From contig CAYXRK010000037.1 of NCBI GenBank assembly GCA_964467615.1, forward strand, positions 1 to 30,589: a stretch of 30,589 nt of DNA, given 5' to 3'. Made by a program: the position numbers and the translations under genes. Positions 25,470 through 30,589 of this stretch are shown here, piece after piece. The notes below the pieces were generated by a model. The model was not told the origin of the DNA, ran no database searches, and saw only the letters and a program-made list of their open reading frames with translations. Each line of letters begins with the position of its first letter. The first letter of the stretch is position 1. The stretch is from CAYXRK01 sp964467615 (lineage in GTDB: Bacteria; Hydrogenedentota; Hydrogenedentia; Hydrogenedentales; GCA-2746185).

Positions 25470-27257
25470 ATGGGAGCCAGAACATTGCGATCATTTGGCC
25501 GAATCGCCCCCGGCGCGGCGTTGGTCGTGCTGGCAACCGTGCTCACGGGGTGTCCAGTACCGAACGGGTCGCCCGCCACCGAGAACATCGCGCAGGAGTG
25601 GAACGCCCTCTTGCGCGACGCCATCGCCGCCGCAGGCCAGGGTCCCACGATCGAATCGAGGACCATGTTCCACGCCTCGGCGGCGATGTATGAAGCCTGG
25701 GCCGCGTATGACCCCATCGCCACGGGGTACTTCACCGGCAGCCGGCTCAAACGGCGGGCCAACGAACGGACACTCGCCAACCGCGCCGAGGCGATCAGCC
25801 ACGCGGTGTACGGTATCTCCAAACATCGCTTCGGCGACTCCGCAAAAGGCACGCAGTTGGCGGCCGCCTTCGACGCCATCGTCGCCAAGATGCAACGCCA
25901 CGACTACCTCGATCCGAGTGGCGAACCCAATCCTTCGAACGCGCAACGGCTAGGCAGCCTCATCGCCGAAATCGTCCTCGACTACGCGGCCAATGACGAT
26001 TCGAACGAAGAGAACGGCTACGCGGACACCTTTGGATACGTTTCACTCAATACGCCGATCATTCCGACGGAAGCCGGCACAAATAACATGGAATTCGCAA
26101 ACCATTGGCAGGAAATCATCGCCGAAGGCGGCGCGCAACAGCACTACCTCACGCCGCATTGGGGTTCGGTCACGCCGTTCGCGCTTCCCAATTTCAATCC
26201 CGTCGCGCTTCGAATCGATCCCGGACGCATGCCCGAATTTGGTACCGATACCCAACAAGGATTCATCGACGACATGGTCGAAGTCCTTCGCTTCAGCAGT
26301 CTCTTCGATCCCGCGGACGGGCCGGGTTCCTCGGGCGTCAATCTTTCTCCCCGCCTTCGCGGCCTCGGCACGCCGGGATACTCCGAGGCCGAGGGTCATC
26401 CGATCAATCCCTATACCCGCGGACCCTACGGGGACAATATCGTGCCACTCGGCGACTACCTGCGCGCCATCTCGACAGACCACGACGGCCTCGAATACGG
26501 CACGCCCACGCCCTGGTGGAACGAGGTTGCGGCGAACATCATGAGCGGCCAAGGCGTCGTGTCGCGCCGAGCGGCAAATAAACCCCGGCCTGCCAATCTC
26601 GAATACGACGTCAAACTTTTCTTCACGCTCAACGCCGCGCTCCACGACGTCGCCATCGCCATTTGGGACATCAAGTTCGTCTACGACAGTTGCCGCCCGA
26701 TCTCCGGAATTCGTTACCTGGCGGACATCGGTCTTTTGCCCATCGAGGAAGGTTTCGTGGAAATTATCCAACCGGGCGACCCGCTCGCCGGCGAAACCGG
26801 CGAGAACATCGGCAAGATAAAAGTCCGCGCGTGGGCCGAGCCAAATCAAGGCGTCCAATGGATGCTCGGAACGGAATGGGTACCCTACTGGCCGGCCAAT
26901 TTCGTCACGCCACCCTTCCCCGGCTATTGCTCGGGCCACTCGGCCTTTTCCCGCGCCGCCGCGGAAGTCCTCACGGCGATGACCGGCGATCCGTTTTTCC
27001 CCGGAGGCTTGGCGGAACTACCCGTAGACTCCCTGCGCTTCGAGGACGATCTCTCCGCGCCCATCACGCTCCAGTGGGCCACCTACCGCGACATGGCGGA
27101 CGAAACCGCACTCGCGCGCGTCACCAGCGGCGCCCACATCCCCAGCGACGTTCTCGCATCGAGGCCCATTGGCGCTCAGATCGCCGAGATGGTGCTCGAC
27201 CTCACGCACGATTATTTCGGGGGACGCGGCGTCGCGGTGGCGAAAGAGTATCGCTGA
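25470..27257 (+). CDS. Vanadium-dependent haloperoxidase / PAP2-type phosphatase superfamily lipoprotein
   Basis: The 595-aa product starts MGARTLRSFGR with a hydrophobic segment and lipobox LTGC (Cys28), predicting a lipoprotein. The C-terminal half carries the three vanadate/phosphate-site motifs: Lys402-x6-Arg409-Pro (KFVYDSCRP), Ser488-Gly489-His490 (GYCSGHS) and Arg550-x5-His556 (RVTSGAHIPSD). The spacing equals that of vanadium haloperoxidases, which oxidise halides with hydrogen peroxide; related acid phosphatases share the site, so the activity is not certain. The usual Pro before Ser-Gly-His is Cys487. The frame is open upstream to a GTG at 25290, but the lipoprotein signal supports 25470 even though no clear ribosome site precedes it. 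It converges on the prolyl oligopeptidase gene (21-nt gap). Confidence 0.88.
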   Translation: MGARTLRSFGRIAPGAALVVLATVLTGCPVPNGSPATENIAQEWNALLRDAIAAAGQGPTIESRTMFHASAAMYEAWAAYDPIATGYFTGSRLKRRANERTLANRAEAISHAVYGISKHRFGDSAKGTQLAAAFDAIVAKMQRHDYLDPSGEPNPSNAQRLGSLIAEIVLDYAANDDSNEENGYADTFGYVSLNTPIIPTEAGTNNMEFANHWQEIIAEGGAQQHYLTPHWGSVTPFALPNFNPVALRIDPGRMPEFGTDTQQGFIDDMVEVLRFSSLFDPADGPGSSGVNLSPRLRGLGTPGYSEAEGHPINPYTRGPYGDNIVPLGDYLRAISTDHDGLEYGTPTPWWNEVAANIMSGQGVVSRRAANKPRPANLEYDVKLFFTLNAALHDVAIAIWDIKFVYDSCRPISGIRYLADIGLLPIEEGFVEIIQPGDPLAGETGENIGKIKVRAWAEPNQGVQWMLGTEWVPYWPANFVTPPFPGYCSGHSAFSRAAAEVLTAMTGDPFFPGGLAELPVDSLRFEDDLSAPITLQWATYRDMADETALARVTSGAHIPSDVLASRPIGAQIAEMVLDLTHDYFGGRGVAVAKEYR

Positions 27258-27278
27258 GCACCGGGACCGACCTCCACG

Positions 27279-29408
27279 TCACTTGTCCAATTTCAGGTGA
27301 TACAGCGTAAACGCGTATTGGTCGGCGATCTCCTCGATCGTCTTCGTCGTTGGTTTCCCCGCGCCGTGGCCCGCGCGCGTCTCGACGCGAATCAACACCG
27401 GTGCGTTCGGATCCGCCTGCGAGCGTTGCAGCGCGGCGGCAAACTTGAACGAATGCCCCGGCACCACGCGGTCGTCCGTGTCGGCGGTCGTGACTAATGT
27501 CGGCGGATACTTCACGCCCTCTTTGATGTTCTGGTACGGCGAGTACGCATAGAGTGCTTTGAACTGCTCCGAATCGTCCGCCGATCCATAGTCATCGACC
27601 CAGAATCGCCCCGCCGTGAACTGATGGAACCGCAACATGTCCATCACGCCCACCGCCGGAAGCGCAACGCCGAACAACTCCGGCCGTTGCGTCATCACCG
27701 CGCCCACCAACAGCCCGCCGTTCGAGCCGCCCTGAATCACGAGCGTCTCCGGCGAGCAATACTTATTCGCGGACAAATACTCCGCCGCCGCGATGAAATC
27801 GTCAAACACGTTCTGCTTATTCAGCTTCGTCCCCGCTTGATGCCACTCTTCCCCGTATTCGCCCCCGCCGCGCAGGTTCGCCATCGCGTAGACGCCGCCT
27901 CGTTCCATCCACGCAAGTCGGCTTGTCGAGAACGCAGGCGTCATGGAAATGTTGAATCCGCCGTAGCCATAGAGCAGCGTCGGTGCCTTGCCATCGCGCG
28001 CGACCGACTTCTTGCGCGTGATGAACATGGGCACCTGCGTGCCGTCTCTGCTTCGGTAAAACACTTGCTCGACGATGTAGTCCTCGGGCTTGACGTCCAC
28101 CTTCGCCTCGCGCATCAGTGTGGATTGGCCCGTCATCATGTCGTGGCGGTAAATGCTTGGCGGCGTGACGAAACTCGAGAACGAGTAGAACGTCTCCGTG
28201 TCGGAGCGCTTTCCCCCGAACCCCTCCGCCGTACCAATGCCCGGCAGCTCGATGTCGCGAATAGGCGCCCCATCGACTGAATGGATCGCCACGAAAGTCT
28301 TCGCGTCACGCAAGTACTCCGCGATGAAATGATTGCCGACGAAGCCGACTCCCGTCAGCATGTCCTTCGTCTCGGGAATGACATCGCGCCACTGTTCCCG
28401 CTCGGGCGTGCGCGTATCGATTGCTATCAGTTTTCCGCGCGGCGCGCTGTTGTTCGTCCGGAAATAAAAGACCGGCCCGTCATTCCCCACGAACGTGTAG
28501 TCGTGCTCGAAATTATCGATCAAATTGACAAACGCGCCGTACTCCTCGCAAAGGTCCCTGTACTTCACGCGATATCGATCGTCCGTGCCTACCCAAACCG
28601 TCAGCACGAGGTATCGCCCGTCCTCGCTCGCATCGATATTGAAGCCCCACTCCGGGTGGTCCGGCTCCTCGAATACCAACACGTCGTCCGATTGCGGCTG
28701 ACCGGGACGGTGAAAATAGACCTTCTGGTTGTAGGTCAATTCTTGAAACTTCTCGCCCTCTTTCGGCTCGTCGTAGCGTTGATAAAAGAAACCGCGGTTA
28801 TCGCGCGCCCAGGTCGCGCCGCCGTATTTCACCCATTTGATCTCGTCCGCCAACACGTTCCCCGTCTTGATCTCCATCACGCGCCACGTGTTCCAGTCCG
28901 AACCTCCCTCGGCCACGCCGTATGCCACCCACTTTCCATCGTCGTTGAACGCCGTCGCCGTCAGCGCCACCGTCCCGTCCGTCGACCACGTGTTCGGATC
29001 GATCAGCACCCGCGGCGCCGCGTCGAGCGAATCCATCACGTACAGAACCGACTGGTTCTGCAGGCCGTCGTTCTTGTAGTAGTAATACCGCCCGCCGACC
29101 TTGAACGGCGCGGAATACTTCTCATAATTCCAAAGTTCCGTCAACCGCTTCTTGATCGCATCGCGGTTCGGCAGCGAATCGAGCTCCGCAAACGTGACCT
29201 CGTTCTGCCGCTTCACCCAGTCCGCCACCTCCGGCGAAGTCCGCGCGTCGTCCTCCAGCCAACGATACGGGTCCTTCACCTCGACGCCGTGATACGTGTC
29301 CACATGGTCGGTCCGCTTCGTCTCCGGATACTTCACTCCATCCCCCTCCGCGCGCGCCATGGGCAACAAAATCATTCCCACTACGCTCAAAATACGATTG
29401 CAAGTCAT
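27279..29408 (-). CDS. Prolyl oligopeptidase (S9A), exported
   Basis: This 709-aa enzyme cleaves short peptides after proline. Residues 1-20 (MTCNRILSVVGMILLPMARA) form a signal peptide. The N-terminal YPETKRTDHVDTYHGVEVKD and YRWLED pattern is typical, followed by a seven-bladed propeller (about 75-430). The C-terminal alpha/beta hydrolase domain has Ser562 (GGSNGG), Asp645 (DTDDRVVPGHS) and His681 (RAGHGAG), close to Ser554, Asp641 and His680 of the porcine enzyme. The start is the ATG at 29408, with AAGGA about 8 nt upstream; an open extension upstream runs into the hairpin repeats and is rejected. It is downstream of the epimerase gene on the same strand, separated by 145 nt. Confidence 0.96.
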   Translation of the reverse strand: MTCNRILSVVGMILLPMARAEGDGVKYPETKRTDHVDTYHGVEVKDPYRWLEDDARTSPEVADWVKRQNEVTFAELDSLPNRDAIKKRLTELWNYEKYSAPFKVGGRYYYYKNDGLQNQSVLYVMDSLDAAPRVLIDPNTWSTDGTVALTATAFNDDGKWVAYGVAEGGSDWNTWRVMEIKTGNVLADEIKWVKYGGATWARDNRGFFYQRYDEPKEGEKFQELTYNQKVYFHRPGQPQSDDVLVFEEPDHPEWGFNIDASEDGRYLVLTVWVGTDDRYRVKYRDLCEEYGAFVNLIDNFEHDYTFVGNDGPVFYFRTNNSAPRGKLIAIDTRTPEREQWRDVIPETKDMLTGVGFVGNHFIAEYLRDAKTFVAIHSVDGAPIRDIELPGIGTAEGFGGKRSDTETFYSFSSFVTPPSIYRHDMMTGQSTLMREAKVDVKPEDYIVEQVFYRSRDGTQVPMFITRKKSVARDGKAPTLLYGYGGFNISMTPAFSTSRLAWMERGGVYAMANLRGGGEYGEEWHQAGTKLNKQNVFDDFIAAAEYLSANKYCSPETLVIQGGSNGGLLVGAVMTQRPELFGVALPAVGVMDMLRFHQFTAGRFWVDDYGSADDSEQFKALYAYSPYQNIKEGVKYPPTLVTTADTDDRVVPGHSFKFAAALQRSQADPNAPVLIRVETRAGHGAGKPTTKTIEEIADQYAFTLYHLKLDK

Positions 29409-29441
29409 CGAATATCCTTCCCAGTGCCTGTTCGCTTTGTT

Positions 29442-29532
29442 CAAGCGCCGTAGGCGCGAAAGCATTGTAGCTTGGCGCGTAAGCGCCAAGATTATGCGCA
29501 ACAGAGATCAAGCCCCATCGGGGCGAAAGAAT
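29442..29532. repeat. Cluster of three hairpins with a covarying repeat pair
   Basis: Copy A (29442-29465) and copy B (29509-29532) share flanks CAAGC and GCGAAAG plus a trailing AT. Both form 5-bp stems with 3-nt loops (GTA and ATC), and the differing stem bases change together. Between them a perfect palindromic hairpin has arms CTTGGCGC (29471-29478) and GCGCCAAG (29483-29490). On the minus strand TACAAT (29469-29464) directly follows this hairpin and could be a -10 box for the oligopeptidase gene, though no good -35 is seen. Confidence 0.7.
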
Positions 29533-29553
29533 GACCTGACGTAGGAACCGAAG

Positions 29554-30589
29554 TCAGCTAAGGACCGGCCTCAACTCCGCCTCGTTCTGCTTCAACCACC
29601 AAAACACGTCCGCCAAAACATCATCGACGCTCTTCTCCGGACGCCAACCCGTCCGCGCGGAAATCTTGCCATTATCCGTCACATAAATCGGCACATCCGC
29701 CGCGCGCGTCTCCGGCACGGACGCGATCTCCAGCGTCCTGCCCGATAGTCCCGCGCACTTTTCCGTCAACTCACGTAACGATACCGCGTTCTCCGCGCCC
29801 CCACCCACGTTAAAAACCTCTCCCCGATACGCATCGAGCTGCTCAATCTGAATAAGCACAAGCCGCAACAAATCGTCGACATGCAACACATCGCGAACTT
29901 GCTTCCCCGCTCCACCGTATCCAATGTACGACAGCGCCCCGCCAAAATGGTGTCGCGCTGCCCAAAGCGTCACCACGCCCTGATCGACCTTGCCAAACTG
30001 CCCCGGCCCCGCGATCACGCCGCAACGGTCAATCACCGCCGGAATCCCATACTGCGCGGAATACTCCTGCAATAGCAGTTCCGCCGAAAGTTTGGTCGCG
30101 CCATAAATCGAGCGCGGCCCATCGAGTGGAAACGTTTCCGCCACGCCCCGTGCCGACGCGCCCTCAAACGGCTGAGCGTCCGTCAATTCAAAACGCGTCG
30201 GCGTCTCCACATACTGCAGCGCCGCGAGTTTCTCAATCGGATACACACGGCTGGTCGATAAGAATACGACGCCCGCCTTCTGTTCACGCGCGTACTCGAA
30301 ACAGTTGATCGCGCCCACTAGGTTCGTATCGATCACGTATCGCGGCGACGAAGTAATCCCCGCCTGTACCGACGGCTCCGCGCTACATTCAATGACCAGT
30401 TCAACCGGCCCAACGGCATCAAGATCGGCGGGATTGCGCACGTCCCCCCGAACAAACTCAACCCCCGCCGCCGCCAACCGCGGTGGATTCAACTCCGAAC
30501 CGCGCCGGTGAAGGTTATCCAGCGCAACCACCCGCGCGCCCGGATACGCCCGCTTAAGTCCAAGCGCAAGATGCGCCCCGACAAACCCC
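29554..30589 (-). CDS. NAD-dependent nucleotide-sugar epimerase/dehydratase (extended SDR), 5' end outside window
   Basis: The frame is open to the right edge; about 345 residues are visible. The first visible residues, GFVGAHLALGL, are the tail of the GxxGxxG NAD-binding loop, so only a few N-terminal residues are missing. Further on are ALDNLHRRG, the catalytic serine region FLSTSRVYP, and YGATK with the Tyr and Lys of the catalytic triad. A sugar-binding RDVLHVDDL block and GEVFNVGGG follow. STSRVY and the following long insertion resemble CDP-paratose 2-epimerase and related enzymes of surface-polysaccharide sugars, but the substrate is inferred. It ends TGA at 29554. Confidence 0.9.
   Translation of the reverse strand, partial: GFVGAHLALGLKRAYPGARVVALDNLHRRGSELNPPRLAAAGVEFVRGDVRNPADLDAVGPVELVIECSAEPSVQAGITSSPRYVIDTNLVGAINCFEYAREQKAGVVFLSTSRVYPIEKLAALQYVETPTRFELTDAQPFEGASARGVAETFPLDGPRSIYGATKLSAELLLQEYSAQYGIPAVIDRCGVIAGPGQFGKVDQGVVTLWAARHHFGGALSYIGYGGAGKQVRDVLHVDDLLRLVLIQIEQLDAYRGEVFNVGGGAENAVSLRELTEKCAGLSGRTLEIASVPETRAADVPIYVTDNGKISARTGWRPEKSVDDVLADVFWWLKQNEAELRPVLS

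Noticed and set aside
28281..29453. 390-codon plus-strand open frame opposite the prolyl oligopeptidase
   Set aside because: It lies antisense to a clear S9A gene, runs into the hairpin repeats and has no recognisable motifs.

Overview
The window is a GC-rich stretch of chromosome from a Gram-negative, rod-shaped bacterium. The evidence is a complete mreBCD-mrdA-rodA elongasome operon, HtrA-type proteases with signal peptides, a Tat-exported hydrolase and a lipoprotein signal. No rRNA, tRNA or taxon-specific marker is present. Very tight operons, frequent 4-nt ATGA overlaps, an AmaP-like Asp23 protein, a secreted Tricorn homologue and a Planctomycete-style ABC exporter permease fit an uncultured PVC, Planctomycetota or Hydrogenedentota-like lineage. 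That placement is inference only.

Left part (1-4.8 kb). The 3' end of an aminotransferase gene converges on a minus-strand biosynthetic operon, hisF - hisI - trpE - trpG. The hisF-hisI gap contains a possible leader with a 17-codon ORF. Upstream lies a membrane-anchored Asp23/AmaP-like gene with a long acidic tail.

Envelope part (4.9-15.4 kb). A cluster of small hairpins with a probable intrinsic terminator closes a minus-strand operon of two HtrA-type genes. The first is an intact serine protease. The second is a paralogue that has lost the catalytic Asp and Ser. They diverge from a plus-strand mreB - mreC - mreD - mrdA (PBP2) - rodA - rng operon. The shared intergenic region has a good sigma70-type promoter and an inverted repeat.

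Middle part (15.4-20.3 kb, minus strand). A Tat-signal epoxide hydrolase, an ABC ATPase and an ABC permease are linked by successive 4-nt overlaps. A NhaD/ArsB-type sodium/proton antiporter gene lies upstream of them.

Right part (20.3-30.6 kb). A FmdB-family zinc-ribbon protein has a Lys/Ser/Glu hexad-repeat tail, with a promoter-terminator arrangement just upstream of it. It is followed by a secreted 1081-aa Tricorn-type S41 protease. A small zeta-like kinase/partner module, AT-richer in part than its flanks, follows. Then come a vanadium-haloperoxidase-type lipoprotein, a secreted prolyl oligopeptidase and the 5'-truncated end of a nucleotide-sugar epimerase gene. Between the last two genes are paired hairpin repeats with a compensatory stem change. 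Three exported peptidases (HtrA, Tricorn-like, prolyl oligopeptidase) suggest a periplasm well equipped for protein quality control and peptide breakdown.
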